Positions 41,631-57,330 are shown, counted from the stretch's first letter. The stretch is DNA of 64,000 nt from Ficedula albicollis (GCF_000247815.1 NC_021674.1:81948935-82012934), one strand, 5' to 3'. A program made the numbers and translations. The notes: generated by a model from the sequence alone, not told the origin.

Positions 41631-41735
41631 TGTCGGATAGCTTTGGCAATCAATGAGGCATTCACACTCTGTAAATTTTAAACTGTCAGATAGCTTTGGC
41701 AATCAATGAGGCATTCACACTCTGTAAATTTTAAG
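41630..41735. repeat. Tandem duplication, 53-bp period, two copies
   Basis: Copies at 41630-41682 and 41683-41735 differ by one internal transition. It abuts the 62-bp duplication, so two unrelated units were each doubled side by side. Confidence 0.95.
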
Positions 41736-44700
41736 TTAATCAAAACTTTTCATTTTATTCAAAATTCAAAATCCATCACTTATGTTGGCTTCTTTTGTTT
41801 CCTATACGATTGCTCCTTATCGACCTTCTGTAGCTATTTTCATTTCTTTTGCATAAGAGATTGCTTTGACTGTGTTAATATGATGAGACCTGATATTTTT
41901 ATAGGAACAGAGCATATTTTTTCTTTTTTCTTTTTCCATAAGAATGTTGTATAAAACACCTGGCAGCCTAAGAATCCCAGAGATGCATTATGTGGAGCTG
42001 AAGTAAAAGTCTGCCTTTGTTGCAATGGGCAGAAATTATTTTGGGTGCAATGCATTATAGAATATATTATTTTGCTTACGAGATAGTTTTTTGTAAAATT
42101 ACAATAATGCAAAAATAGGTAAAAAAATTATTTTTCAACAGCTTAGATGACTTGTTTACTGTTTCTTTTTGAAAAGTTAACATCTTTCAGCATTTTCCAT
42201 TTTTGATGAGGCAGTTTTTATCATGTTCATTTTTGCTAAGCCTCAGATACAGTTTCTATTGCAGTGACGATAAACTTAATTATAGAACGGGAATAACTCT
42301 GCTGGGTCAGAACGAATTTAAAATTACAAAAGCTGCTTGACTAAATTTCAATGCTGATTCTACAAACAGCTCCATATGTTACATTCCTGTTCCTAGCTGA
42401 GTCCCAGGAAGGGAACTGCACTCGAAACTGGGCACTGTCTATACAGAGAGAGAAAGAAAATCAGCCCTGTACTAGCATTTCTATCAACTGAAATATTTCT
42501 ACTTGCCTGTTATTCAGTGTAAGAGTAACAAAAATATAGATCCTTGGAATAACACAGTGCTTATTTCTCAACACCTTGAGATAATTTTAATTTATGAAGA
42601 CAGGTAATGAATAAAAAAAGATTACGGGTACTGTTTTTTTAAAGAAACCATCCTGCGTTTTTCCTCTGGAAGGCACTGATTCCATTCAAGCAGAGTTAGT
42701 GCTGAGTTCTTTTAACCCATTCATCTTCCTTAGTAGTTTCTCACTTCCATTTCTGGACTTTTCTGGGATCCTTGTTGAAGTTATTCACTAGGTTGCATCT
42801 CTTAGATTACACCACTCTATTAATGATGTTATTCCTTTTTGGTACTTTGGTATCCAAAATGTATCTACAACTTCCATGGCTCTCTGATACTCTCCTTCTG
42901 GACAAAATAGGCCCACAGCTGTTAAAAAGCTTGTATGATAATGTGTAGAGCACCCCAGAGATGGCCAATGCTTTTCTTTAACTCACCATAAAGAGCAGCC
43001 TCTAGACAGTGTAGCAGATCTATTTAGTGTTAATGTTTCACAGTAATCATCAGATTTATGAACCCAGCTGAATTAGGGTTTTTTTTAGTATCATCATTTC
43101 TCACAGTACAGCTTCAAAACGTACATTTTTGACAAGCTGACTGTTACAAACTTGTGCAGGCTTTTTTCCCCCTTTTTACTTTTTATCTAAATCCTTCGTA
43201 AGGAGAATTGGGATTTATAAGTTTATCTTGCTTTAGAGAATTATAATACTGATATCATTTGGCAGGGGGCATAGATCTAACGGGAGACAAAAAAGTATTC
43301 TGAGGTAAAATGGCTTGTGAAAGGGGTCATATCTGTAGTGCTTTGAGTCAGCCCTACTTGCTTAGCAGCATGTAGAAAGTCTGACTAGCACTGGTGTTAT
43401 TCATAATTATTTCATAAGCTGAATATATGTAAGTGTGAAGTATGCACAAACATTAAAAATGTCTACTGCTGCATGTACAGCTCTACAGATACAATAAAAA
43501 AAGACCGTTTAGATACATTACAGGGTCACAATCCTGAGCTCTTTCCAGCAGCTGTAGTTTTATGGGGAGGCTGTCATGTGCCCCGGGAGACAAAAGAATG
43601 CTTTCCTCTCTCCTTGTGCAAGGGGCACAACGGGCAGCTGTTGGTAGCCTGGTTTCCTCATTGAGAGGCATTAACATTTTCAGTACTCCTCTCACAGCAT
43701 GAGAGATGCACTGGAAGCATTCTCTCTTGCACTAAGAGCAGAAATTACCTCCCTACCAATTTTTCAGGTGCATGAGGCAAATGCCTCGAGCTTCAGGTAT
43801 ATTGTTGTAGGCATTGCTGTGCTTCCTGTGCCAGGGAAGTGTGCTATAGAATGAATTACTGCTGTTTGCAAGAGTGACTGAGTACTCTATTGAAGGTAAC
43901 AGGATGACATTTGTTCATATGCTTTCAGGAAAAACTCCTTAAAACATTCTAATGTAGCTAGCTACATTTTAGGATCTGAGAAAAGCAATTTGAGATGAAG
44001 TGCATGAGGTTACACCAGAATTTTTTTCTGCTTTCTTGACTGATGGGAGAATAATGGTTTTGTTTATCTTTTGTCCTAGCAGCTGGTAATTCCTATTGTC
44101 CTTTCATCTCTAGATTGTTTTTTCCTTCTGCAGGACAGATTGGAACCAGAGACCTAATCTTCTGCTACTTTATATCCTATGCAGCCACTTACCAGTGTGT
44201 GTATAGTTCACCTTACCAAAATGACAATGCTTTAACAGAGACATAAATTAGAAGATACAAACAGTGAAAGCAATTTAAGAGCAAGAAAGGAGATAATCAA
44301 GTCCCAAGGAGACAGAGAAACCATGTTTAAGTCTTATGCCATCTGGACACAACTTTTCGTGAGTGCTTATGAGTTTAAAATATCTGTAGGTGCTGAGGCA
44401 TCTGAAGGTTCAGTCACATGTGCCATTTTTATGCAATGAGCAGCTGAGTCCCAGATCAGAGATTTACTAGCTGTTAAAGGGAGATACTCTTTAAAAGACT
44501 GCAGCAGACAAATTAAGCTTCTTAGTTTTCTGAAGCTGCTTTTGTAGAAGAAGTTTTCTGTATTTTCTTCCCTTTCAGCTTGTCCTTTGCATAAAGCTTT
44601 GCTGGCTTTGGTGTTTGGCTATATGTGAGACACAGCAAATTCTGTTGTGCAAGAGTAGTGCCTTTACTGGTAATACAGAGCTCTTTGTTGGACAGAGTTG

Positions 44701-47700
44701 AGAAAAATCTGTCTATAATCTTTCAGGCTGAAAAAGACTGAATACAAAGCTTTAAGTCATATAAAAGCAGGCTGCAGAAAGAAAAGGACCCTGAGGAGGG
44801 CTTGTAACAGCAATGTCCTTGCAGAGTAACCAGTGAATCATCACATTGACTACATGATATCATTAAATCCCGCCTATTTGGGCCTGTTTATTACAGAAAT
44901 TGTGGTTTGTGTCTCATCCCTTTCACAGCTGTGCAACACTAGTCACTTAAAAATTCCTTAATGGGTTTCTTACCTCAGAATACCACCTCTGAATATCTTC
45001 TCCCCAGCCTTGTTTTTCTGTGCTTTGGTGGAAGGATAGCATAATGCCACTTAGTATAAAAAGTGCCTGCATTGGTAAGAGCATCATAAAGATTTTGTTG
45101 TGCTGCTATATAGCTGAGCCAAGACATAAGAGACATTGATGCTAGCTCTTTACTAAGGCAACTAAAAGACAAAAATAATTTTTCACAGGTTGGCTCTTTA
45201 AGGATGCTATTGAATTATAGGGAAAAACAGGCTCCTTCATTGCTTTTTCTCCTTTTCTTTTTGCTTGGGAGCTGAACCAAGTCTGCTTAATGAGCTTTGG
45301 CATGAAAAATGATCTTTGTTTCTTTCTTTCTATTATTTTCTATAAAAATAGAGCTGAGAGAATAAGGAAGAACACCTGAAATACAAATGGGTATGTTCAG
45401 AGAGAAATGACCAGTTTCCTCAAGATAAAGCAAACGTCAGGGTACAGTGGGCCTGGGGACTGGAGTGGCAGGGTCCACCCTGAGGCTTGCAAGTCTCATA
45501 GCCAGGGATCCCATCACTACAGCCATCCAGCAGGGCAGGCCCCTGGGGTTTTCTTAAGCATGTAATTGGTGGGTGAACTGATACCCAGCAGCTATAGCTG
45601 AGAGTTGCTTCCAGTCCTTCTTTCTTTTAAGATCGATTTTAATCTATGATTCTTTTTTTAACATAATCTTTTCATGTACTATTTTGCAGGACAAGGAGTC
45701 TGTACTCTTGTTGGTCCCTATTCCATTTACACTCTCATTAGGTGAAGGGCTGAAACAACTGGTATGGGTGAGCCTATCTGGAGTTTCCTGGCTCTCACAG
45801 TGATTTTGAAGTATTTTTCCACTTGCCTTGGAAATGCTACATACCTCTGCTAAAACATCAATTTGCAGTCTGGGCAGAATTATGCTATCAGTGTTAGTGC
45901 TGATAAGAAAGATGTTAGAATTGTGCTGTCAGCTGTGTAACACACAGCTGTGTTATAGTGTATTCCACGTTTTCTTCCTTTTACATAGCTGGCCCACGAG
46001 ATACCTGCCTCTCCATCCTGCCCTCTGTCCTACACATTTATTGCCATGTCTGTGCTGCTGTTGTTCTGTTGGGTTCAAGCAGGTTTGTGAGGCTCTGCTG
46101 AAAACAAGATCTGGTCTGATTTGGATTAAAAAGAGGAGTACTTTTGAAGTCCACATCGCTTCAGTGTAGATCTAGTGATGTGGAACTACAATATCTTCAC
46201 TGATCTGAGAAGATACTTACTGGCTTAGTAAAAGCTTAATCCAATCCTCTACGTAATCTGCCCTGAAAAGTTTATTCTGTTAAAAAAATAAATTTAAAAG
46301 CAGCAAGAGCAAGCTGATAAGGCTGTTTTTCAAGAAGCAGCAGCCACATGTTCTGCAAGCAATTTACTGCTGACCAAACTCTTAAGCAGAAACAGCTAGG
46401 GAAGATGTAAAAATTACTTTTAAAAATGAAGAATGAATGAATGAATGTTTTTGCATTTTTAACATCGTTTTTGAATTTCAAATACTACAGATTTTAATTC
46501 ATTTTTCAAAGTACTGAACATTCACTGAATTGCCACTTAGAGATTCTGAGCACAAGTCTTTCTATTTCACTTCCAAATGGTGTCAAATTAAAACAGTTCT
46601 ATGTTTGATCAAAACAGCATCAGAATTATTGCAGAGTGTCACTCTTTCTCAGTTGATGCATCAGGTGAGTCTCCCTGCTCTGCTAACCTATCCAAGCCTG
46701 GAAATGATCCTGCTGCCCCCAAGGACCTTGGGCAGAAGCTGAACAATATTTAGCACAGGGATAGCTTTTCAGGTAACTACAAACCCAAATAAATGTGGGA
46801 CCATATGAACACATTCTCCTGTGTCAGAAGAACTGCACATGATTAAGGGATAACTTCTGTTTCTGAGATCTAGCAACAGGATTGCAAGTTTGCTTTAGTC
46901 CCAATCAAATAGCTGGATGGAGTCCTCCTACTCCTCATTATACCTCCAGAGTAATGGGAAACTTCTTATTTCCTCCATTATTAGTAAAAAAGGTGAAAGA
47001 ATGCTTCTCAGTGTCTTTCTTTTTCTCCTGGCTGTTGGTTATTAGCTGTCTTTCATATGAGAAAGAATAGAAGTTTCTCAGCTCAGTGAGGAAAAATATA
47101 TTCCCAGGTAAGAGGACTGGCAAAACCAGAGAAGAACTAACAATTTTTCTTGGCCAAATGACATAGAAATCTCACATGCCAACTTCTCTCCCTAGTTTTG
47201 ATTCTGTAATGTTAAAGTAGGCTTGCAAGTAGCTGACAGAATTTCATTCTGTCTCTAAATAGTACCGTGACTATTTAAACAGCTAAATACAACATGAACT
47301 CATTTACTTGCAGTAGTCTGAAAAGATGTTTTCCTGGTTCTACTTCAGAAAAGTATGCCATATTCGCTGGAATTTTTATTTTCTTAGACTGTATTTCCCC
47401 CTCACGTTTTTAGAATACGGCTATCCAAAACACTACTTACTTAGAAATATATCCTGCCATTCTTGTTTTTGTGTAAGCGGGATCAAAGACCAAACCTGGC
47501 TCGACAGTGGCATCTAGTGTCGCAATACGTGCGATGCCCTTGAGAGAGCCGCAACCTCTTCTTCACACTGATTAATGTTTGCTGCGCAGATTTGTACCTT
47601 GGGAGCTCTCCCTGCGGGCCACTTGAGGGTTTCTTCCATCCAGAATAGTTGAGAAATAAATACATCTAGCAGTTTGCAAGGAAGATGATGTTGTTCTGGG

Positions 47701-48128
47701 GGAAGAGGTCCATGCCTTTAATCAGTTGCTAAGAAAGATTCGCCCTTTGCACATTTGAAAACATTTTCTGTATAATGAAATCATAAATGGAGATTGATAT
47801 CTTCTGAGAAAGTATGTAAGCTAGTCTGACACAGAAAGTCAAACTACATGAGTGTAAGGTCTATGAATTTGTGCTGGGAAGCTGCAGAAGAATGTCCCAG
47901 CAGAGCTAACAGGAACTACTTAACTACCTGGGTACTTAAATAGAAAAGGAAAAATCCCTTTCCCCCCCCCGTTTCTAAATAGCTTCACTTTACTTATGTT
48001 TGTTCTACTATACTTGGGTGTGTCCACTACAAATAAACTCCATTGCAAAACTCCAGCCTGCTGACATGAAGGTGTGGATCACCACTTAGATCTATGATCT
48101 GGGACATGAGATGTACCTTCCCAGTCAG

Positions 48129-48161
48129 AAAGGGAGGGAGAGAGAGAGAGAGAGAGAGGGG

Positions 48162-48202
<41 letters not shown>

Positions 48203-48219
48203 AGAGAAAGAGAGAGAGG
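48129..48219. repeat. (GA)n microsatellite, imperfect
   Basis: A run of AG dinucleotides with a few interruptions (GGGGGAGATAG near 48158, AATG near 48196). The minus strand gives spurious Ser-Leu frames. Confidence 0.97.
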
Positions 48220-49144
48220 CATATCCTGTAGACAGCCATGATTACCTATAGGGATGTTATCTATATATAATCCATGGCTACTCAGCGCTGGAGTGTTTAG
48301 AATGAATGTAAGGATAGGAGCTGGCTTGATTCTTGAGAGCAAACTTTTACAAAAATGAGATACAACTATGAGTGCAGTGAGATACACTACAATTGTATTA
48401 CTTGGACTCCCATTTTTGGAGATTTTAGTGCCAGGGCATGGAGCCAGGTAGTTGAATTTACTGTTCATTTGGGAAGGAAAGCAGGAGAGAGTTGAGTGGT
48501 TTTTTTAGTATTTTTGTACAATCCATGCTGTCTAACAGACATTAACCTTTTCTGCTACAGTACTAGTAAAACACCCCTTTGTACCTGCAGTGTTGTACTG
48601 GATGTTCACACTGCATAATCAATGCTAGAAGAGGAGACAGAAACCTATTTCACATCTGGAAATAAACAAAATTAAAACCTAATCAGAAACAATTACATCA
48701 AATTTGGGATTAATTTATTAAAACTTAGAAATCAGCATGTTGTATGAAATCCATAAAATCTTGTGCATTCTCTGTGAAACTAGAACAAATAATAGAATTA
48801 TCATTTCCATTTATGCTCATTACATGGCAGTTCATAGAAATGCTGCTGTTTAACTTCTGCTATTTGAATCCTTAGCAGAAACTCAAACACTGATATCAAA
48901 GTTGCTAGACTTGTTAGACTTAATGTTGAAAATTATTAACCAAAAAATTCCTTGAAGGTGTTAACTGGAAAAAAAATTCTATACATTTTCTGATACATTC
49001 TGTGTGAAATACAATGTATGTATGTACGATTATTTACATGATAAATGATAGCTTGGTAGGTTGGAGCTATCTGTGAGAATAATAATGAATGCTTTCAGTT
49101 TTTGTGTTCTTTTTCCCCTGCAATTTGGCATATGTTGGACCTCT

Positions 49145-49595
49145 GGGAGTGAGTCCAGAGGAGGGCCACAAACACAGTCAGAGGTCTGAGGCACCTCTTC
49201 TAGAATACAAGCAGAGAGAGTTTGGGCTGTTCATCCTGAAGAAGAGAAAGCTCCAAGAAGACTTATAGTAGCCTTGCAGCACCTAAGAAGCCTAAGAGAA
49301 AGATGGAAAGTGATTATCAGTGAGCGATATGACAAAGTCTAATGGTTTCAAACAAAAAGAGTGTAGGTTTAGATTAGGTATTAGAAAGAAATGTTTCACT
49401 GTGAGGATGGTGAGGCACTGGAACAAGTCACTCTGAAAAGCTGTGAATGCTCCATCTCTGGCAGTGTTTGGTCAAGGCCAGGCTAGATAAGGGTTGACCT
49501 GGTCTAATGGAAGGGGTCCCTGTATATGGCAGGGGGCTGCAGTGAGATTATGTTTAAGGTCTCTTCTAACCCAAACTCTTCTATAATTCTATATG
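49145..49595 (+). mobile_element. CR1 LINE 3' end, diverged
   Basis: It follows the CR1 3' consensus order. 'GTGAGTCCAGAGGAGGGCCACA' opens it, then 'AGATTAGGTATTAGAAAGAAA' at about 49371 and 'GTGAGGATGGTGAGGCACTGG' at about 49401. 'GTCAAGGCCAGGCTAGATAA' and 'TCTTCTAACCCAAACTCTTC' follow, with an ATAATTCTATATG tail. Several gaps and substitutions mark an old copy. Confidence 0.95.
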
Positions 49596-49800
49596 TTTTA
49601 AAAATTGTGGAAAAAGTAGGCTCTAATTACCTATTGTATAATTTTACTTGTATCTTCATTTGCACTTTCATCAAACACTAAAACAAAACTGAATCTCAAA
49701 TTTTAGATATTGAAATATTTAATGTTTCTTATACAGCCTTTCATTCAAAGGTTTCAACCTACTTTAGAAAGTCCTATTTGCATCCCACCTTCTATTTCCC

Positions 49801-50116
49801 TCCAGTACCTAAAGAGAGTCTGCAAGAAATAAGGAGAGACCATTTACAAGGGCATGTAGTGACAGGGCAAGGGCAAATGCCTTCAACCTGAGAGCAGATT
49901 AGACAATAGGAAGAAATAATTTATGGGAGTGTAAAGAGGCCCTAGAACAGGTTGCCCAGAGAAGCTGTGGATGTACCATCCCTGGAAGTGCTCAAGGCCA
50001 GGTTGGATGGGGCTCTGAGCAATCTGGTCCACTGGAAGGTATCCCTGTCCATAATGAGATTGGAACAAGATGACCTTTATGGTTTCTCCTAACCCAGTCC
50101 ACTCCCGATTCTGTTT
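49801..50116 (+). mobile_element. CR1 LINE 3' end, second copy
   Basis: It begins with 'TCCAGTACCTAAAG' and continues 'TTTACAAGGGCATGTAGTGA'. 'CAGGTTGCCCAGAGAAGCTG' and 'TCAAGGCCAGGTTGGATGGG' come next, ending near 'TCTCCTAACCCAGTCC' and 'ATTCTGTTTTGC'. It has the same orientation as the copy 200 bp to the left. Because both carry overlapping consensus segments, they are two separate insertions, not one split element. Confidence 0.95.
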
Positions 50117-51308
50117 TGCTGAGGAGTCAGTGATCACAAACAGCTTCATACAAGGGACAATTTAAAACAGAAAAGTTAAGTTCCTGTTTTCAGCAGTCCC
50201 AGTAGAGATGCTTATTTAGATTGGAGACAGACCATGGTGGGAGAGAGGAAGAATGAATATTCTTCCCACTGCCTGATGCAATACTTAGCAAGCCACTGGC
50301 ACAGCTGAAACTAGGTCAAGAGAAATGCCTTGAGTTCTGAGCCTGCACTCCTCAAGCTCAACTTGCAAAGAAAACTGAGGTGCCACAGGTTTTGTTGCAG
50401 AATTGCCTGGTAACTGAACAACACTGCGGTGTCATCTGAGTGTCACAAGATTTTTCGACTGTAGATGGCACTGTAAGGTAAATACAAAGGTGTGTCTCCA
50501 GTAGCTGTGGAGTTTTTATTCTCTTGAGGTCTTTTATGTATCAAACACTCTCATATCAAGAGAGCATTTTATGACTAAAAACCTAAAAAGAAGTAAGGTA
50601 AGGCCAGAGGAGACCTGTCTGGAGGTGATGGAAGGGAATGCCAGGCTATCTTTGCCAACACACTATGTAATGCACTGCTACTGGGAGCCATCACCTTCCC
50701 CAACAGTGGTGAGTTGCTACCGGGGTGGACATGAATGGTGCTTCCAGCTGCTCCTGGCATCCCTGGGCATGCAGATGGAGCAAGATAATTCCAGTCTCCC
50801 TCTGCACTCAAACTGAGCACAGCAGGATCCTACTGCCAGCATGGCCACTATACCTGGGGCTCAGCGCCAGAGTGGGTGTCAGGGATAGCACCAGCACGGC
50901 TGCATCTGGGATTGAAATGGACAGAAAATCAGCTGTACCATAAACTGGATATTCACCTGGTCTTTACAATTTTTTTATTTTTTTAATCTTTTTCCCCCGT
51001 CATTGGAATAAGGCAAGAAAGGGAGTTTCTCTCTGTTCCCACTGGTCCAAGAGATAGAAACAGATCCTCATTTTCTCCTAGCTGCCATGGTCTTTCCTCT
51101 CCCCTCTCTGTGAGACTGCTAAAGACCAGCAGTGTTATTTGCCATGGCTGTAGACTCTGAGATTTGCACTGGAAAGTCTGTATGAAAGTCCTTGATTCTC
51201 TTGTCTTTTCATCCATCTCCTCTCCACAGAAGGTTGATGCTCTGAAATAATCTCCAGCCTTGCTCCTATTCAGGAAGATAGGATGATGCAGGAAAGACTG
51301 GCCACAAA
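50117..51308. other. Intergenic, no gene recognised
   Basis: Moderately GC-balanced sequence with short open frames on both strands over 50571-50943. No family is recognisable and no clear repeat is seen. Confidence 0.6.

Positions 51309-52638
<1,330 letters not shown>

Positions 52639-52671
<33 letters not shown>
52639..52671. repeat. Pure-G run of 33 bases next to a T run
   Basis: 33 G followed by TC and about 20 T (52674-52693). At this length it could be either a genuine homopolymer or a small recoded gap. Confidence 0.7.
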
Positions 52672-52672
<1 letters not shown>

Positions 52673-52976
52673 CTTTTTTTTTTTTTTTTTTTTATTAAGT
52701 TCATTAAACAGAAGGATCATGAGAAACTTATATAGTACCAGGAGTTAAGCCTGGAGCTGATTAATTTTTTCTTCAGCCGAGTATTACTGCTGCCAATAAC
52801 AGTTATTACTCAAGGCAATAATCAGACCAGCTAAGGCACATAAATAGATATGTGAAGGTGAAAATCTGTCACTTGACATTTAGTATAGCTGAAAAGGAAA
52901 AAATTAATTATTTTCATTTTTGATATATATACTGAACTTTTTGATTACTGACTTAAAAAATAATCACCTTTTTTTA

Positions 52977-53226
<250 letters not shown>

Positions 53227-53339
53227 AACATTCAGGATCAATTTCAGATAGAATAAAACACCAAGTTCTTCTTTTTTCTTTCCTGTCACTTACATCTTCT
53301 CTTCTAATTCCTCCAGAAGCCTAAGTCTGGTCCGACTAC

Positions 53340-53411
53340 GATGGATGGATGGATGGATGGATGGATGGATGGATGGATGGATGGATGGATGGATGGATGG
53401 ATGGATGGATA
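53340..53411. repeat. (GATG)n microsatellite, 18 units
   Basis: A perfect tetranucleotide array of about 72 bp, immediately left of a set of nested duplications. Confidence 0.97.
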
Positions 53412-53413
53412 AG

Positions 53414-53585
53414 AGTAATAGGTCACCAGAAAGCTGCCTAATGGGGTAATGTCCTCCCTATAGTCTAAATTTATCTCCCCTAACCTTAAATAAGTATACA
53501 GTAATAGGTCACCAGAAAGCTGCCTAATGGGGTAATGTCCTCCCTATAGTCTAAATTTATCTCCCCTAACCTTAAATAAGTATAC
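53414..53585. repeat. Tandem duplication, 86-bp period, two identical copies
   Basis: Copies at 53414-53499 and 53500-53585 are identical by eye. The right-hand copy overlaps the left copy of the 109-bp duplication that follows. Confidence 0.96.
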
Positions 53586-53752
53586 ATATTTAGAGCACAG
53601 TCAATCTGTAATTCTTCAACAGTCAATGAACTGAGAAGCATATTCGTCCTCTCTATAGTCTAGATTTATCTCCCCTAACCTTAAATAAGTATACATATTT
53701 AGAGCACAGTCAATCTGTAATTCTTCAACAGTCAATGAACTGAGAAGCATAT
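53537..53752. repeat. Tandem duplication, 109-bp period, overlapping the 86-bp one
   Basis: The segment at 53537-53645 is repeated at 53646-53752 with two transitions (C/T, A/G). Part of the unit, around 'CTATAGTCTAAATTTATC', therefore occurs three times, showing two successive duplication events. Confidence 0.95.
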
Positions 53753-55689
53753 TAAGACAAAAATACACTCTGTAGGCTAGTTAAGTTGCTCAAAATTGAT
53801 GTTCCTCCTCAAATTCTGAAGCTGGCTAAGTATACTGGTTTTCCTTTTTAAGTGTAGCTCTTGTTTTCTTTTTTATGGATTAAAGTCTAGAGCTTCTATA
53901 AAAAGTAACAACAGCAGTTAGAGACAGATTTTTTCCTATGTTTATTTCTGATAATTCAGATCTTTTCACCACAGACTGAAAAAAGCCAGATGAACAGTTC
54001 TTTACTGGCAGACATATGCTACGTGTGTCAGGAACCTTCAAATCTGGCTGTTGGACTACCCAATTAAAAATACTCTTCAGTGACTTGTTGCTGGCTTTTC
54101 ATCTCCACATCCTGTAATTTTTTCCAAAAGACTTAAAATAGTATATTTTTATGCAACAGTCTTGTAATTTTCCACAGTAGAAAACCCCAAACCAAAACAA
54201 GTAATTTAAACAGAGGCTCCAGTTACCCTGTTTGAGCTACTTTTGTTTTACAGTATTACTTTAGCACCTCAACATAGCTTTGTAAATCAAGCTGTAGCAT
54301 CCTGCTTCTGTGAATGGTATTCATTAGTTTGCTGCTGCTTTTGCAGAGGCAGTACAAGACAGCACGAATTTTTATTACTGACTTGTAAGTGGGGTCAATT
54401 AGAAAAACCTAAACAATAAACAACAGGCAAAGAAGTTAATATCTTATTTTTCCATGCATATATTAAAAGTCCTGCAAAGAGGATAAAACTCTTACATAGA
54501 AAACCATTGCTAAAAGCCTTTGGTTATTCTGTCAAGGTTTTGTCTGACTGGGACTCCATCCGGTCCTATTGATGACTATTATTTTCCCACTTTTCTGTGT
54601 CCCTTGCTGCAGTTTTCTATTCTTTACAGTAGTATTTATTATGAAAGACCTGAGGGGCAGTCCAGCTTCCAGAAATCATCTTTTTCATGTAGAATCTTAG
54701 ACATTATTCTACTTTAAGCTTCTTCATCTTTCCACCATGCTCTTTGCTGCTCCTAAGTCTGTCCAGGCTATTCACTTGAATTTATTATTATGCAACAAAG
54801 CATTGCTTACAACTGACTTCAGCTGTATTTGGACCTCTTTATCTCCCCAGATGGTCATTTCTGTTCTCAGGCCAGCTGGCAGCAGACTTGGAGCAAGGCC
54901 ACCTCCGACCTTTATTTGTGACTGAAGCACTAAGAAACTACCATCGGGAAAATAATGCATAAATACATTTTCATGTAGCTTGCAGGTTTAGTTACAATGG
55001 TGAATGACTGCTGGCAAACTAAACATTTATACAGAGAAGATTGCATAGCTCACATTAACTGAGTCAGATGCACAGATAAAAATGCTTGAGAGTCACCTAT
55101 ATACAGTTCATCCTGCATCTTTCCCTAATTGAACTGCTGCTCAAGAATATACATAACTTTTCTTTCAACTGTTTGTGGTTTTAAAGATAGCTAGGTTGTT
55201 TCAAGGTCACAATGCACACACCACATGGGATAATACTGTGGCTTTAAAAAACACATAGGAACTCTGGCCATTACATTAATAACAATACATCATTTTGTAT
55301 TTCTTGGGAAAAAATACTTTTTTTTTTTTAAGTGATGTGTGTTTGTTTTACCCTGTATTTTACTCCGGCTACTGCTTGTCTTGGGTTCAGCTTCCTGCCC
55401 TTAAACAGTACACCCTAACCCTGTTCCAGATTGATTTGTAATCTGTGCCACCTATTGCATCACCCAAGACATCCACCACAAAGGACCGAGCCCTCACGGA
55501 GTCAGCCGCAGGTAGTTCCAAGAGCGGGTGTGCAAATCCCTGTGCGCACACCAGGTTTGCTTACCAGACTGCCCCGGGACGGTGTCAAAAGCCTCACAAA
55601 AATTCAAGCTGTGTCTGATACATTAGACCACTTGCTCGGTCAGAGAGAGAAACTGCTGTGGTTTAACACAGTCTGACAGGCACAGTCTT
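53753..55689. other. Intergenic, left flank of the putative IBTK promoter
   Basis: AT-rich with no recognisable gene. GC content rises from about 55480 towards the CpG island. A T run lies at 55319-55329. Confidence 0.6.
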
Positions 55690-55932
55690 ACCCATGCTTT
55701 CTCTCCATGACTTTGAGGGCACCTACACGCCGGGTATTTCACTACTTTCTTTTGAGGCCTCCTGGAGGGAGGCGTTACCTTATCACAAACCCATCCCCTC
55801 CTTCGCAGCAAGACACGGCGCTTGTCCCGCCACGACGGGAGGAGGAGGCCCCTCAGCTCTCCGCGCTCTCCCGACAGCTCCAGCCCCTTCCCTTGCCCGT
55901 CCCAAGGAGCGACAACCAGCCCACACCCCGCG

Positions 55933-55941
55933 GCCATCTTG
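55933..55941 (-). promoter_or_regulatory. YY1-like site
   Basis: GCCATCTTG on the plus strand (CAAGATGGC on the minus) matches the core YY1 motif often found close to CpG-island start sites. It sits about 50 bp left of the first promoter G run, among GC boxes. Confidence 0.5.
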
Positions 55942-55991
55942 CTTTAACCCCTGCGGCGCCACGGCCCCGCCCCGGGCCCCGCCCCTCGCCC

Positions 55992-56540
<549 letters not shown>

Positions 56541-56735
56541 CTTCGTGGGTGCGGCGGCCGCTGTCGGTGCGCCCCGCTGAGAGCCGCGGGCCCCGCCTGT
56601 CGCCGTCGCTGTCGCCGGCGGAGCTGTCGCGGTAGCAGCTTCAGCCTTAGCCTGGCCCTGCCCCGGAGTCACTGAGGATGAGCCCCCGCGCTGCCCAGCG
56701 CGCGTCCCGCCCTGCCCGCCCGAGTCCATTCATCT

Positions 56736-56860
<125 letters not shown>

Positions 56861-57330
56861 CGGGGGAGCCGCTCGGAAGACGGGTCCTGTCGGAGGGGTC
56901 GGGACGGCGGCGGTGGGCGGCTGAAGGAATGGGGAGAGCTCCGGGCGAGGCAGCCAGGGAGGGTGAAAGGGCAGCCGGCCACGTAGGATGGGAGGGGACC
57001 GGCTTCGTGTTTTGGCCGGCTGTGTCGCTAAGTCTCTTGTGCGGCTCTTCGCTCCTCGGCTACGTGGACGCGAGTAGTGCGAGTCAGAATGGCCCCTTGC
57101 CCTTCTGCCTGCCCCGGCCTCTCTCTGGCTCCCTGAAGCACTTCAGACCTTCCCCTGCCCTGACACTGGCAGAAGCCTTTTGCTGTGTTTCCTTAGCTGT
57201 GGATTCAGGGAAAGCCTGTCGTGTTTCTCGCCTTCTTGGTGACACTTGTCTGTTTTTGGTAGCAGCTCACAGTGCTGCTGGATTAGACCAGCACCGTAAG
57301 CACTGGAGAGCCGTGGTCTCGTAGTTATCT

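Larger units (their letters stand above)
30845..49144. other. TPBG to putative IBTK intergenic interval, left part
   Basis: About 18 kb of AT-rich sequence without a recognisable gene. Repeats are itemised separately. The remaining open frames are short, often overlap on both strands, and match no family I can name. Duplication gives some of them an artificial internal repeat, for example at 35092-35235. Confidence 0.65.

Noticed and set aside
53414..53752. CRISPR-like array
   Set aside because: The repeats are directly adjacent tandem duplications without unique spacers, in a vertebrate context.
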